Notes under the pieces: generated by a model | Seen by the model: the letters and a program-made list of their open reading frames with translations, nothing else | The model's database searches: none | What the model was told of the DNA's origin: nothing | Shown: positions 25,476-34,651 of the stretch, in pieces | How positions within the stretch are numbered: the stretch's first letter is position 1 | How the letters are laid out: each line of letters begins with the position of its first letter | From: Firm-13 sp964617375 | GTDB lineage: Bacteria; Bacillota; Clostridia; Saccharofermentanales; Saccharofermentanaceae | Direction: 5' to 3' | NCBI GenBank assembly: GCA_964617375.1 | Contig: CAZTXQ010000008.1 | Span: 10,261-74,260 of the forward strand | Length of the DNA stretch: 64,000 nt | Position numbers and translations under genes: made by a program

Positions 25476-27059
25476 CTACTTGATGTCTTTTCGGGTAAAC
25501 GAGTCAAAACCGATATAGAGCATACAGAACAGAAGTACGATTAAGTAAATGATTGAAAATTGGAGAGTGGGGCGGATGATTGTCATCCCGTAAGATGTCA
25601 TCATTGAATCCAGCGGCTCCATCAAACTGCTGAAAGGGAAAAGATCACCGGCCAGATCAAAATTCATAAACGGCAGAAAGTCCATCCATAACTGATGAGG
25701 AAAAGGCATGGAATCCAAAAACTGAGCAGCGATGCCTGTCGAAAACAAAGTCGCAATGGAGACTCCGACGGACAGAGCCGTGTTGCGGGTAATGATCGAA
25801 AGTATAAAGGCAAAGGTGCAGTATACGATCGTACTGATATTTCCGGCAAAAAGGTTCAGCAAATCATATAGCCAGTATGGCATGGAATGAACCGTGTCAC
25901 CGGATACATAAACATAAGGAACCATTGCATCGGTACCCATAAAGACCGAAGCACCGATATTCGAAAAGATACAGAGTATTACCACAGCAATCACTCCTGT
26001 TGTAAATAAAGACAGGAGTTTTGCGGTAAAAATTTTCCAACGCCTGACCGGGGCGATAATCAAGGACTTAATGGAACCTGTGGCTATTTCCTGAGATATA
26101 GCACTTCCGGCAATTACAAGAAGAAGTATGTTGATCAGGAACTGCCCCAGACCGGCCGAATATGATTTTGCTAAGTTCCACAACGGAGATTCGGAGGCTA
26201 AAACAAGACTGTTGTTTCCAATCCTGTACTCCAACACAGCGATTCGGTCTTTGAGTTCAGCTTCTCTCTTGGGACTTAATGCAGTGTAACGCGTGGAACT
26301 CATCGTCTGTTCTGTAGTAACGCCGCTGTCCAGTTCGTACTTCATCTCAGTAAGTGTATATATTACGGCCCATATATCGTTGTAGTCGTGCTTCCCGTCG
26401 GTTCCGCCGCTCGGATCCAACCGGTACCAAAGGTCTGTCTGTTCAATGAGTTGTTGCAGAATGGCTTCGTTAAAAGTACCGTACGGGTTTGTTTGATAAT
26501 AGCGTTGTTCGAAATCAATAAATGCTTTGAAATCCTTCGTCTCTACGGAAGAATAAGCAAGTGCGATGCCTTCTTCATAAAGGGCATTTTTGGCTTCCCA
26601 GTCGGCATCGCGATCCTCTTCGCTCACAGTTGCAAGATCTGCCAGAAAACCGCGCAGAACAGGAATGTAACCCACGGCGTCATAAACAAAGCCGTCCTTC
26701 TTGTTTCCGGTTATATTGTTCTCAAGCATGAGGTCGATTTTCTCGATTTCTGCTTTGGCACTAACCATTTCCATTTGAAGCGAATATATTTGCATATCCG
26801 CATCCGCGGATCCTTCCAGTGCCGTAATTTCGTTTTCAATTTCTGCGATTCTGTTCTCGGAAGCCTTTTTTTGTTGTTCAAGTGAAGAACTTTCTTCATA
26901 AAAGGAAGACCCGTTGTCCAAAAAAAGTTGCTGATTTACTTTAATGAACAGCGGGAGCAAAAAGCATCCAATGATCATCAGAACCAGCAGTATGATCGTA
27001 CTGGCTTTCCGGGACAACTTGAACATTTCATTGATATAAAGTTTCAGTATCTTATCCAA
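25476..27059 (-). CDS. ABC-2 type permease
   Basis: A 527-residue membrane protein. A TTG start at 27059 is inferred: GGAGGGGG lies 8 nt upstream, and it overlaps the end of the ATPase gene by 8 nt, while the longer open frame upstream is only the shadow of the ATPase gene. One helix at about 15-40 (TIILLVLMIIGCFLLPLF), then a large extracytoplasmic domain of about 250 residues with a coiled coil (SSLEQQKKASENRIAEIENE), then five or six helices in the C-terminal half. This matches ABC-2 permeases of bacitracin or lantibiotic immunity transporters. Exports with the ATPase encoded just before it. Confidence 0.8.
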   Translation of the reverse strand: MDKILKLYINEMFKLSRKASTIILLVLMIIGCFLLPLFIKVNQQLFLDNGSSFYEESSSLEQQKKASENRIAEIENEITALEGSADADMQIYSLQMEMVSAKAEIEKIDLMLENNITGNKKDGFVYDAVGYIPVLRGFLADLATVSEEDRDADWEAKNALYEEGIALAYSSVETKDFKAFIDFEQRYYQTNPYGTFNEAILQQLIEQTDLWYRLDPSGGTDGKHDYNDIWAVIYTLTEMKYELDSGVTTEQTMSSTRYTALSPKREAELKDRIAVLEYRIGNNSLVLASESPLWNLAKSYSAGLGQFLINILLLVIAGSAISQEIATGSIKSLIIAPVRRWKIFTAKLLSLFTTGVIAVVILCIFSNIGASVFMGTDAMVPYVYVSGDTVHSMPYWLYDLLNLFAGNISTIVYCTFAFILSIITRNTALSVGVSIATLFSTGIAAQFLDSMPFPHQLWMDFLPFMNFDLAGDLFPFSSLMEPLDSMMTSYGMTIIRPTLQFSIIYLIVLLFCMLYIGFDSFTRKDIK

Positions 27060-27978
27060 TATTGATTCCCCCTCCCGTGATACGCAGGAACGCGTCTTCG
27101 AGTGATGATTCAAGCAAACGTACGCCCGATATATCAAAGCCGCCGTCAACCAGTGCTTTGACAATCCGAGGGATATCATTTTCGTTAACCTGTACATCAA
27201 TTTCGGAATCCGTAATATTTTCGATTTTGTCAAAACCGAGACCTTTAAGGACTTCCGATGCCTCGGAAGTCCTGGATACTTTGATGCGTTGAGTGGACGC
27301 ACCGCCGGAACGGTTACGCAGATCCTCCAATGTTTTGATATCAAGAAGTCTGCCTTTATCGATAATGCCGACGCGGTCGCACATCATCTGCATTTCGGTC
27401 AGGAGGTGACTGGAGACCATGACGGCAACCTGTTCCTCATGGGCAAGTTTGATCAAAATATCCCGAAGTTCACGGATTCCCGCCGGATCCAGACCGTTTG
27501 TAGGTTCGTCCAAAATCAGAACACGTGGTTTGTGAACCATCGCCTGAGCCACGCCGATTCGTTGTTTCATACCCAAAGAGTACTTCCTCACCTTGTCATT
27601 AGCGCGATCCTGCATCCCGACGATTGTCAACACCTCTTCAACGCGCTCCTTCGGAATCCGGCTCTGTAACCGGGCATACATCCGGAGATTTTCCCGGCCG
27701 GTCATATCCTTATACATTTCGGGATTTTCGACAATTCCTCCGATACTGCCCATCGCTTTCTCGTAATGCTTTTCCCGGTCAAATCCGTCGATTTCGACGG
27801 AGCCTTCATCCATTGAGAGAAACCCCATGATCATTTTGATCATCGTCGTTTTGCCGGCGCCGTTCGGCCCGAGAAATCCGAAAACCTCACCGGGATAGAT
27901 CTCAAACGATACGTTATCAATGACTTTCTTCCGTCCGAATGACTTGGAAACATTTGTAACTTTCATCGCTGCTGTCAT
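27052..27978 (-). CDS. ABC transporter ATP-binding protein (BcrA-like)
   Basis: A 308-residue ATPase. Walker A GPNGAGKTTM about 38-47, Q-loop ENPEMYKDMTGREN, signature YSLGMKQRIG about 138, Walker B LILDEPTNGLDP, H-loop VSSHLL. The C-terminal 90 residues resemble the accessory domain of peptide-antibiotic ABC exporters. It lies between a membrane-anchored protein gene (18 bp upstream) and its permease (8-nt overlap). Probable role: removal of a peptide or membrane-active compound; substrate inferred only by class. Confidence 0.87.
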   Translation of the reverse strand: MTAAMKVTNVSKSFGRKKVIDNVSFEIYPGEVFGFLGPNGAGKTTMIKMIMGFLSMDEGSVEIDGFDREKHYEKAMGSIGGIVENPEMYKDMTGRENLRMYARLQSRIPKERVEEVLTIVGMQDRANDKVRKYSLGMKQRIGVAQAMVHKPRVLILDEPTNGLDPAGIRELRDILIKLAHEEQVAVMVSSHLLTEMQMMCDRVGIIDKGRLLDIKTLEDLRNRSGGASTQRIKVSRTSEASEVLKGLGFDKIENITDSEIDVQVNENDIPRIVKALVDGGFDISGVRLLESSLEDAFLRITGGGINIG

Positions 27979-27995
27979 GTCATTTCACCCCCGTT

Positions 27996-28592
27996 CTAGT
28001 AATTATAGAATTGTTGGAATCTGTAGGTGTCATAATTTGTGATAATCCATTTGTCACCTTCCTTTTCAAAGGTAAGGGTTTCGGATTGCCTGACAGGATC
28101 CATCGCTGAGCTTCCGCCGATTGAAAGTATTTCACAGGAAAAAAGAACATCAAATGACAGTGTCGCTTTGCCGTTATAGACAGAAAAACTGTTGAATTGT
28201 ACGATTTCCGTTTTAGCGGAAGTGAAGTAACTTTGACTGGAGCGTTGAGTCATCAGTATGGAATTAAGCCAGCTTAATGAATATTTTCTGAGTGAAGGTT
28301 TATCCGAATAAAACCCGGAATCAACAGAAGACGATAGAGTTATTTTGTTGATAAAATCGTCATCAAAAAGCGAATCCGACGATCCGCTTTCATCGAAGAC
28401 CCGATACTCTTCCGGTAGTACGATCCGTTTGTCGCTGTCGGCGATAAACTCCTGTGCCATTGCTTTCAGTTCCGGCTCCAGGTTTTTATCCGCCATTTCC
28501 TGAAGAATTACAAAAGCACAGACGCCGATAAGAATTACTGCGGAAAGCAGAAATCCGCGATTTAAATTGCGGAGCACTTTGCTGGTTTTCAT
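27996..28592 (-). CDS. Membrane-anchored protein, first gene of ABC operon
   Basis: A 198-residue protein I cannot assign to a family. A single N-terminal helix (about 14-31, FLLSAVILIGVCAFVILQEM) anchors an extracytoplasmic domain. The C-terminal part (ATLSFDVLFSCEI, SETLTFEKEGDKWIITNYDT) looks like an alternating beta-sheet of an NTF2- or DUF4829-like fold. It is first in a three-gene operon with an ABC ATPase and permease. A sensor or accessory immunity role is possible but unproven. Confidence 0.7.
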   Translation of the reverse strand: MKTSKVLRNLNRGFLLSAVILIGVCAFVILQEMADKNLEPELKAMAQEFIADSDKRIVLPEEYRVFDESGSSDSLFDDDFINKITLSSSVDSGFYSDKPSLRKYSLSWLNSILMTQRSSQSYFTSAKTEIVQFNSFSVYNGKATLSFDVLFSCEILSIGGSSAMDPVRQSETLTFEKEGDKWIITNYDTYRFQQFYNY

Positions 28593-28620
28593 GAAATACC
28601 CCCATCCGATAAAAATATAG

Positions 28621-28640
28621 TTTTGTTAATATCAACAAAA
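28621..28640 (-). promoter_or_regulatory. Inverted repeat upstream of ABC operon
   Basis: TTTTGTT and AACAAAA arms around AATATC, about 30 nt before the first gene; a TACAAT -10 candidate (28649-28654 on the minus strand) lies just upstream. Possible operator near the transcription start. The -35 is not convincing. Confidence 0.45.
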
Positions 28641-28773
28641 CCCTTGTCATTGTAACATTCCTATCATTATTTAAGATGAATAAAATGTAACTAAATGATT
28701 CGTATCGCACGCGGAAAAGGACGGCGGTGCCAGGCAGTAGACTTTGCGCCATCCCCCCAAAAGGACAGAAAGA

Positions 28774-28820
28774 AGGCTGTTTCATTTGACTTTGTGTACA
28801 AGTCTTTTGAGACAGCCCTT
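28774..28820 (-). terminator. Terminator after the aldo/keto reductase operon
   Basis: On the minus strand GGGCTGTCTCAAAAGAC pairs imperfectly with GTCAAATGAAACAGCC, followed by TTCTTTC. Third member of the GGCTGTCT hairpin family. Confidence 0.65.
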
Positions 28821-28850
28821 TTATGATAAGGAAGATATGCAGTTACCTGT

Positions 28851-29999
28851 TTATGCCTGCTCGAAAAGCTTCGCAGTTTTCGTCATGCTCTCAATTACGG
28901 AGACATTGAAAGGACAGCGCGTCTCGCAAAAGCCGCAGGCGATGCAGTCGGACGCATGTGCGGGAAGGCTCTCATAGTGGGCACGGACACTTGGCGGGAC
29001 GGTCGGCTGCATGACGGCGAGATCGTATAACTTGTTGACCGCGGCGATATTGATATTCGCCGGACAGGGCGAGCAATGGCCGCAGTAGGTGCATTGACCA
29101 GAATAGGAGTGGAGAGGCGCCGAAGCCAGAACACTGGCATAATCTTTCTGATCCTCCGAAGCGCTCTCGTATGCCACGGCGGCATCGACATGTTCCGGCG
29201 CATGATACCCCAGCATGACGGCAGCAACGGCCGGACGCGTAAGCGCATAGTGAATGCATTGCACAGGACTCAGGGCAACACCGAACGGAGATTGATCGGC
29301 GTTGAAGAGACGCCCGCCGGCGTAGGTCTTCATGACGGTGATGCCGACACCTTGCCGCTCACAGGTCTGATACAGTTCCTCGCGCTCGGGCGCGATGCCG
29401 CGAAGGTTCTCGTCATATTTCTCGTGAAAGAGATCATCTATGTTTTCGCTTGCGGGAAGCATATCAAAGGCAGGATTCAAGCTGAACAGGATCATCTCGA
29501 TCTCGCCGCAAAGAGCTGCCATTTTGCCGACGATCGGGTTGTGCGTGCTTAGTCCGATATGACGGATGGTTCCGCGCTTTTTAAGCTCCCGGACATATTC
29601 AATGAATTCGCCGCTCATGATTCTCTCGAATTCCGCGGCTTCGTCTACAAAATGGATCATTCCGAGGTCAATATAGTCCGTCTGCAGGCGGGTTAATAAG
29701 TCGGTAAAAGCCGCGTCAACTTGCGGAATCTCACGCGAACGCACATACTGGCCGTTTTGCCAGGTAGAGCCGATGTGACCCTGGATAATCCATCTCTCCC
29801 GATCGCCCTTGATGGCGGCGCCGATGTTGCTTCTGACATTCGGATTGGACATCCAGCAATCGAGAATGTTGATCCCGCAGTCCCGGCAGCGATCGATGAT
29901 CGCCCGCACTTCTTCGGTGTTGTGGTATTCCAGCCACTCGCCGCCGAGACCGATTTCACTGACAAGAAGACCTGTGTTTCCAAGTGCTCGAGAATTCAT
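28851..29999 (-). CDS. Aldo/keto reductase with C-terminal ferredoxin domain
   Basis: A 382-residue oxidoreductase. An AKR TIM barrel (ALGNTGLLVSEIGLGG, YIDLGMIHFVDE, IRHIGLSTHNP) is followed by two 4Fe-4S clusters: CTYCGHCSPCP near 303 and CIACGFCETRCPF near 353. This fusion is common in anaerobic Clostridia, probably linking NAD(P)H to ferredoxin. Its ATG overlaps the stop of the dus gene (ATGA), so the two are translationally coupled. Substrate unknown. Confidence 0.88.
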   Translation of the reverse strand: MNSRALGNTGLLVSEIGLGGEWLEYHNTEEVRAIIDRCRDCGINILDCWMSNPNVRSNIGAAIKGDRERWIIQGHIGSTWQNGQYVRSREIPQVDAAFTDLLTRLQTDYIDLGMIHFVDEAAEFERIMSGEFIEYVRELKKRGTIRHIGLSTHNPIVGKMAALCGEIEMILFSLNPAFDMLPASENIDDLFHEKYDENLRGIAPEREELYQTCERQGVGITVMKTYAGGRLFNADQSPFGVALSPVQCIHYALTRPAVAAVMLGYHAPEHVDAAVAYESASEDQKDYASVLASAPLHSYSGQCTYCGHCSPCPANINIAAVNKLYDLAVMQPTVPPSVRAHYESLPAHASDCIACGFCETRCPFNVSVIESMTKTAKLFEQA

Positions 30000-30949
30000 A
30001 GATTTACCTCCGGTTTCGTTATCTCCTGTTCGCGAAAAAGACTGGTTATGACCTCGTCATAATTCTTGAAACTTTCGGACTTTCTGATTTTTTTCCAATA
30101 TTTCGCAGGCTCAGAAAACAACTGAATCATATAAAGCCACATTTCTTTCATTCTATATAAGACATTTTTTTCACCGGAGATGGCCTTTTTGTAGTCCTCA
30201 TAGACTCTGTCGTGGAAGTCTCTCAAGACCTTTATATCGAGCCGGGGTTCGTGTCGAAGTTCGCCTGCCAATCCGGGATTCATGATGATTCCGCGGCCCA
30301 GCATGACGGTATCGACTTGAGGAAACACCGCGGCAAAGGCCTCATACTCCTTGACGGAGAAAAGGTCGCCGTTGTAGCAGACAGGATTTCTGCTCGATTG
30401 TGCCGCTTCCCGAAACATCTTCCAATCCGGCGTATTCCTGTAGAAATCTTTCTGTATACGGGGATGGATGATCAGCTTTTCCAAAGGATATTTGTTGAAG
30501 ATCTCGAGGAGCGGGTAGAACTCGTCCGGGTGATCTTTTCCGATTCTCGTTTTGACCGAGATCTTTATCGTCGTCTGCGCGAAAATTTCATCGAGGAATC
30601 GGTCGAGATCTTCTCTTTGGGCGAGAAAGCCCGAACCCCTGTTCTTGGCAACGACCGTTCCGGAAGGACAGCCCAGATTCAAATTGATCTCACTGTAGCC
30701 GAGCTGGTTCAGTTTGTTTGCCGTATGGAGGAAGTCAGAGGCTTGATTGGTCAAGATCTGAGGAACCAGGACGATCCCTCTGTTGTTGTCGGGCAGGATG
30801 TCATTCAGTTCACGCGTTGTGAAACGATCGCTCTGGTTCGCGGTAATGAATGGAGAGAAGTATTTATCGATTTGCGGGAAAAAGGCATGATGGGCATTCC
30901 TATAGACGTACCCGGTCAATCCCTCCATGGGCGCAAGATAAACATTCAT
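29996..30949 (-). CDS. tRNA-dihydrouridine synthase family protein
   Basis: A 317-residue FMN enzyme that reduces uridine in the tRNA D-loop. Motifs: MNVYLAPMEGLTGYVYRNA (FMN binding), INLGCPSGTVVAKNRGSGF with catalytic Cys near residue 95, KTRIG and PVCYNGDLFSV, VMLGRGIIMNPGL. It starts behind AACAGGAGAAATTATTTAC. Gene order radical SAM - dus - AKR on the minus strand, with 25-bp spacing then an overlap, points to one operon. A specific DusA/B/C class is not assigned. Confidence 0.9.
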   Translation of the reverse strand: MNVYLAPMEGLTGYVYRNAHHAFFPQIDKYFSPFITANQSDRFTTRELNDILPDNNRGIVLVPQILTNQASDFLHTANKLNQLGYSEINLNLGCPSGTVVAKNRGSGFLAQREDLDRFLDEIFAQTTIKISVKTRIGKDHPDEFYPLLEIFNKYPLEKLIIHPRIQKDFYRNTPDWKMFREAAQSSRNPVCYNGDLFSVKEYEAFAAVFPQVDTVMLGRGIIMNPGLAGELRHEPRLDIKVLRDFHDRVYEDYKKAISGEKNVLYRMKEMWLYMIQLFSEPAKYWKKIRKSESFKNYDEVITSLFREQEITKPEVNL

Positions 30950-30974
30950 GTAAATAATTTCTCCTGTTCACCAG

Positions 30975-31883
30975 TTAGCCGAAACGCTGCCGATAGCCGC
31001 ACTTCCTGCAAAGTTCTTCGACCGCTTCTTTTCGCGAAAAACCGTTATAAATGGCCTTCGCTCTCGGGCTGTCAATGATTTCTCCAAAAGGTGTGTTGTG
31101 AATATTCCCAAGATTCATTATACCCTCACTGTCCAGACAGCAGGGAATTACAGTTCCGTCGACCAGAATACCGGCCTGATTGCGAAGTCCATGACAGAAG
31201 CCGGCGGCGGGATATTCTTGTGCCCCGAGGTCCGGCCACTCGAAAAGGTGCGCCTGGTTCAGATAGACGCGGTCGGCAATCCTGATGCCCCGCTCGGGAA
31301 GGACTTCATCCCGGATTTTATACGGAAGGTCGAACGCTTTCTCGATCGCAGACAACAGCTCATCATTTCTGCGGTCTTGAGGATCATCACCCGGCTTCTT
31401 CAAAAGATTCCAGAAGCGGAAGGCCACGAGAATCTTCGGCTGTTCCAACGCTGCTCTTGTAAATTGCAAAATATCGTAAATGTATTCATCGCGGCAGCGG
31501 CCGTCGTCGTTGCCGTCAAAACTATGCAGCGAGAAGTTAATCTGGCGCAGTGCCGGCTTTCCCAGAAGCTTGTCCTGCGCGCGGCGGATCAGGGTGCCGT
31601 TCGTCGTGATGTTGACCAGAAAGCCTTTCTCGAAGCTGATATCCAGAAATCGGTCCAGTTTGGGATGCAGGAGCGGCTCGCCTTTTACGTGCAGATTGAT
31701 GTGACTTGTGTAGGGCTTAATCTGGTCCAGGATATTCGCAAAAGACTCCTCGGACAGGAAAGCCGTCGCCCGCCCGGTAGGGGGGCAGAAATCGCATGCA
31801 AGATTGCATACATTCGTGATTTCCAGATAGATCTTACCATATCGTTCCAAGTCCTGACTCCTTGCCGCTCTTATGGAAAACAT
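30975..31883 (-). CDS. Radical SAM/SPASM protein
   Basis: A 302-residue radical SAM enzyme. CNLACDFC (about 26-33) binds the catalytic 4Fe-4S; KGEPLLHP and TTNGTL are typical of the core. The C-terminus carries SPASM-type cysteines (GFCHGLRNQAGI, IPCCLDSEG, LCRKCGY) for auxiliary clusters. SPASM proteins modify peptides or mature proteins; some are of unknown role. No precursor peptide gene is evident next to it. First gene of the rSAM-dus-AKR operon; its ribosome site is weak. Confidence 0.85.
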   Translation of the reverse strand: MFSIRAARSQDLERYGKIYLEITNVCNLACDFCPPTGRATAFLSEESFANILDQIKPYTSHINLHVKGEPLLHPKLDRFLDISFEKGFLVNITTNGTLIRRAQDKLLGKPALRQINFSLHSFDGNDDGRCRDEYIYDILQFTRAALEQPKILVAFRFWNLLKKPGDDPQDRRNDELLSAIEKAFDLPYKIRDEVLPERGIRIADRVYLNQAHLFEWPDLGAQEYPAAGFCHGLRNQAGILVDGTVIPCCLDSEGIMNLGNIHNTPFGEIIDSPRAKAIYNGFSRKEAVEELCRKCGYRQRFG

Positions 31884-31997
31884 AAGAGCTTCACGCGTAT
31901 AGAATCCATAATATACTACCGGGAATGTTAAGGGAGATCATTTTTTCTTTACGAGACGACGTGTTTTATGGTTTTTCGACAAATTCTACAAATGCTG

Positions 31998-32037
31998 TTG
32001 ACAACGATCCTTGTCAGGCGTATAAATAATGACAAGG
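31998..32037 (+). promoter_or_regulatory. xre promoter with operator flanking the -10
   Basis: TTGACA (31998-32003), 17-bp spacer, TATAAA (32021-32026). An exact 8-bp inverted repeat CCTTGTCA (32009-32016) and TGACAAGG (32030-32037) brackets the -10 box; a third TGACAA is inside the -35. Likely target of the Xre protein encoded downstream. Confidence 0.7.
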
Positions 32038-32109
32038 AAAGTAGTCACAATGCAAAGGAAAATAGTCATGAGGAGATCGAGATTCACAGAAAGAATGGAG
32101 ATGAGAAGA

Positions 32110-32331
32110 ATGCCCCTTAACAATCGATTGAAGGAATACCGTGCCAGACTCGGTGTCAATCAGCAGGAAATGGGTGAATTGGTGGGTGCGTCGAGGCAGA
32201 CGATCAGCCAGATTGAAAGAGGAGACTATTCACCGTCTGTGACGCTGGCACTAAAAATCGCCATAGCCTGCGGAGTAATGGTAGAAGATATTTTCACATA
32301 CGAGGAGGATCAGAACAATGACGGAGAATAA
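32110..32331 (+). CDS. Xre-family transcriptional regulator
   Basis: A 73-residue helix-turn-helix protein. The start at 32110 (MPLNNRLKEYRARLG) is chosen for GGAGATGAGAAG upstream and for the family's usual length; earlier ATGs add a basic nonconserved stretch. HTH: QQEMGELVGASRQTISQIERGDYSPSVTLALKIA. It overlaps the start of a DUF3169 gene by 14 nt. Such Xre/DUF3169 pairs are frequent in Clostridia and probably form an autoregulated unit. Confidence 0.87.
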   Translation: MPLNNRLKEYRARLGVNQQEMGELVGASRQTISQIERGDYSPSVTLALKIAIACGVMVEDIFTYEEDQNNDGE

Positions 32332-33163
32332 GATGATCGAGAAGAAACAGCGCGGCAAAGAATCGGATAAAAAGTACTTTGGCAAATTCATAGTTATGAT
32401 TCTGATTAGTCTCTTCATAGGTGGCTTTTTCGGTTTCTTTTCCATGGGCTTCCGAGATTGGATTCTCGCGAATGTTCATATCGAGGAAGAAGTTGAAGCA
32501 CTTCGAAATGTCATGGGATTGATTGTTCTGGGTATAGACGCTGCCGGGATTCTTTTTCTGTCAATCGTCGCACTATACAATTACGCTCGGGCCAAAAAGA
32601 TGTCCGGGACATGGGACGGTGAGGACGAAACAGTCATTGATGCGATCGATAGAAAGCTGGACATTGCGTTGTTGTGGAACAGCTTACTTATGGTCTTTAC
32701 CCTGTTATTCTTTGCACTGACAATACATGCATCCGGGATTCTCGAACAGAGCGAGCAAATTGCGAAGAAAGTAGTATATCTGAACATGTGGCCAATACTT
32801 GCCTTCTTTGGCGGATGCGTTGTTTTACTTGTGGGGATTTCCCTAAACATTATCATTTCAAAAGTGACTGTCGATCTTCGTAAACATCTGAATCCGGAAA
32901 AACAAGGCAGTGTCTTTGACATGAAATTCGACAGGAAATGGGAAGCAAGCAGTGATGAAGCGGAGAGACAGATCATGTATAAAGCCGCCTATACGGCATT
33001 TCGGGCAGCCAATATGGCCTGTCTGATTATATGGACGATAGCGGTTGTTATTCAGATGTTCGTACATACAGGAGTTTTCCCGGTCATATGCATCTGCGCA
33101 ATTTGGCTGGTTCTCAATGTGACGTATTCACGGATGGTGATTGAGCTGCAAAGTCACAAGTGA
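32318..33163 (+). CDS. DUF3169-family membrane protein
   Basis: A 281-residue integral membrane protein with about six helices (IVMILISLFIGGFFGFFSM, VMGLIVLGIDAAGILFLSIV, LLMVFTLLFFALTI, ILAFFGGCVVLLVGISLNII, then MACLIIWTIAVVIQMFV and FPVICICAIWLVLNV). The family has no assigned function. It starts within the xre gene behind GAGGAGGATCAGAAC, so it is translated with it. A sensor or transporter role is only a guess. Confidence 0.8.
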   Translation: MTENKMIEKKQRGKESDKKYFGKFIVMILISLFIGGFFGFFSMGFRDWILANVHIEEEVEALRNVMGLIVLGIDAAGILFLSIVALYNYARAKKMSGTWDGEDETVIDAIDRKLDIALLWNSLLMVFTLLFFALTIHASGILEQSEQIAKKVVYLNMWPILAFFGGCVVLLVGISLNIIISKVTVDLRKHLNPEKQGSVFDMKFDRKWEASSDEAERQIMYKAAYTAFRAANMACLIIWTIAVVIQMFVHTGVFPVICICAIWLVLNVTYSRMVIELQSHK

Positions 33164-33246
33164 ATGGACCTTCGCGGAAATCAAGAATAGTGGCTTAAGA
33201 GGTTCTTGAAGTCATAACCGAGCATAATGCTGGCGTTTTGATATAA

Positions 33247-33285
33247 GGCTCCCCATTTACTTGAAAGGAAGTGGGGAGCTCTTGC
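33247..33285 (+). terminator. Probable terminator after DUF3169 gene
   Basis: GCTCCCC (33248-33254) pairs with GGGGAGC (33273-33279), extended by weaker pairs around GAAA; the following T content is poor. Confidence 0.45.
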
Positions 33286-33298
33286 GTACGAGAAATAA

Positions 33299-33349
33299 TT
33301 GCATTGCAATGCAAAAAGTCTTCATTATTATGAAGTTATTGCGTATAAT
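33299..33349 (+). promoter_or_regulatory. Promoter with two palindromes before the AAA gene
   Basis: TTGCATTG-CAATGCAA (33299-33314) is a perfect 16-bp palindrome; CTTCAT-TATT-ATGAAG (33320-33335) is a second one, and TATAAT lies at 33344-33349. The -35 (TTCATT at 33321) is poor, so an activator or repressor may act here. Confidence 0.55.
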
Positions 33350-33384
33350 GAATGCGTATCGTGTCAGAAAGGAGGATGATTAGC

Positions 33385-34590
33385 ATGATTGAGAGAAAAG
33401 AGTATTTTGAGAAGCTGATTGGTTACAAGGACAAGAAGCTTATAAAGGTGATCACGGGTGTCAGACGCTGCGGCAAATCCACACTTTTGAAAATGTTTCA
33501 GGAGTATTTGTATGAGAGCGGAGTGCAGAAGAATCAGATCATTTCTGTCAATTTCGAGGATTATGAGTATGACGAACTTAAGGACCCGAGAGTACTTCAC
33601 CAATACATTATTGACAGACTCTTGACGGACAGAATGGTTTATATCTTCCTTGATGAAATCCAGAATGTAAATGACTTCCAAAAAGTGGTGGACAGTCTCT
33701 TTATTAAAGACAATGTGGATGTATATTTAACCGGTTCCAACGCTTACATGCTATCCGGTGAACTGGCGACACTTCTTTCAGGGCGATATGTCAAAATTGA
33801 AATGCTGCCGCTTTCTTTTTTTGAGTTTGTTAAGGCAAGTGGACGTGCAGATTATTTAGATGAGGAGTATCAGGATTATTTAGTGACCAGTTCATTTCCA
33901 TACGCTCTGAATTTGAACAAGGATAAAAGGCAGATCAAAGAATATCTTACAGGTATATATGATTCGATCCTTGTTAAGGATGTCATTGCGCGGAGAAAAA
34001 TTTCAGACGTTATGATGCTGGAAAGCGTAATTCGTTTTCTGATGGATAACATAGGCAGTCAGCTCTCGACGAAAAAAATCAGTGATACGATGACATCGGG
34101 CGGCAGAAGTATCAATGTGAGGACAGTAGAGTCCTATGTTTCTGCCTTAATGGATTCGTATATCGTTTATCAAGCCAAACGATATGATATCAGGGGGAGA
34201 CAATATTTAAAGACTTTGGAAAAATACTACATTGTGGATATTGGTCTGAGAAATGTGCTTCTGGGAAATCCGGGCAAGGATATTGGACATGTTCTGGAGA
34301 ATATTGTCTATCTCGAACTGATTCGAAGAGGATATGACGTTTACATCGGGAAAGTGGATGATATTGTAGTGGATTTTGTTGTGAAAGATGAAAATGGAAC
34401 AAAGTACATCCAAGTAGCGGCAAGTGTTCGCGATGAGACTACTCTTGCAAGAGAGCTTCGCCCGCTGCAAAAAATCAACGATCATTATCCCAAAATTATC
34501 ATGACGCTGGACAAGGATCCGATTGCTGATTATGAGGGCATTCGGAGAATAAATGCGTTGGATTATTTGGCTCATAAGATAGAAATCTGA
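33385..34590 (+). CDS. AAA ATPase with DUF4143 domain
   Basis: A 401-residue protein. Start at 33385 (MIERKEYFEKLIG) behind AAAGGAGGATGATTAGC. AAA_14 domain: Walker A GVRRCGKST about 26-34, Walker B YIFLDEIQNV, sensor LTGSNAYML. The C-terminal DUF4143 (KTLEKYYIVDIGLRNVLLGN, HVLENIVYLELIRRGYDVYI) resembles restriction-endonuclease folds (VDDIVVDFVVKDENGTKYIQVA). These ATPases are widespread in bacteria with unknown function. It is AT-richer than its neighbours, which suggests separate origin. The HTH gene follows 61 bp later. Confidence 0.85.
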   Translation: MIERKEYFEKLIGYKDKKLIKVITGVRRCGKSTLLKMFQEYLYESGVQKNQIISVNFEDYEYDELKDPRVLHQYIIDRLLTDRMVYIFLDEIQNVNDFQKVVDSLFIKDNVDVYLTGSNAYMLSGELATLLSGRYVKIEMLPLSFFEFVKASGRADYLDEEYQDYLVTSSFPYALNLNKDKRQIKEYLTGIYDSILVKDVIARRKISDVMMLESVIRFLMDNIGSQLSTKKISDTMTSGGRSINVRTVESYVSALMDSYIVYQAKRYDIRGRQYLKTLEKYYIVDIGLRNVLLGNPGKDIGHVLENIVYLELIRRGYDVYIGKVDDIVVDFVVKDENGTKYIQVAASVRDETTLARELRPLQKINDHYPKIIMTLDKDPIADYEGIRRINALDYLAHKIEI

Positions 34591-34651
34591 GCTCCTCCGG
34601 TCGAAATAGTCACGATTTACTAGAAATAATCCTTGAAGATTAGGAGCCCGG

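Noticed and set aside
8209..33180. Shared 14-mer ATGGACCTTCGCGG at about 8204 and 33163
   Set aside because: A 14-base match between two places in 64 kb is expected several times by chance, and flanks do not match.
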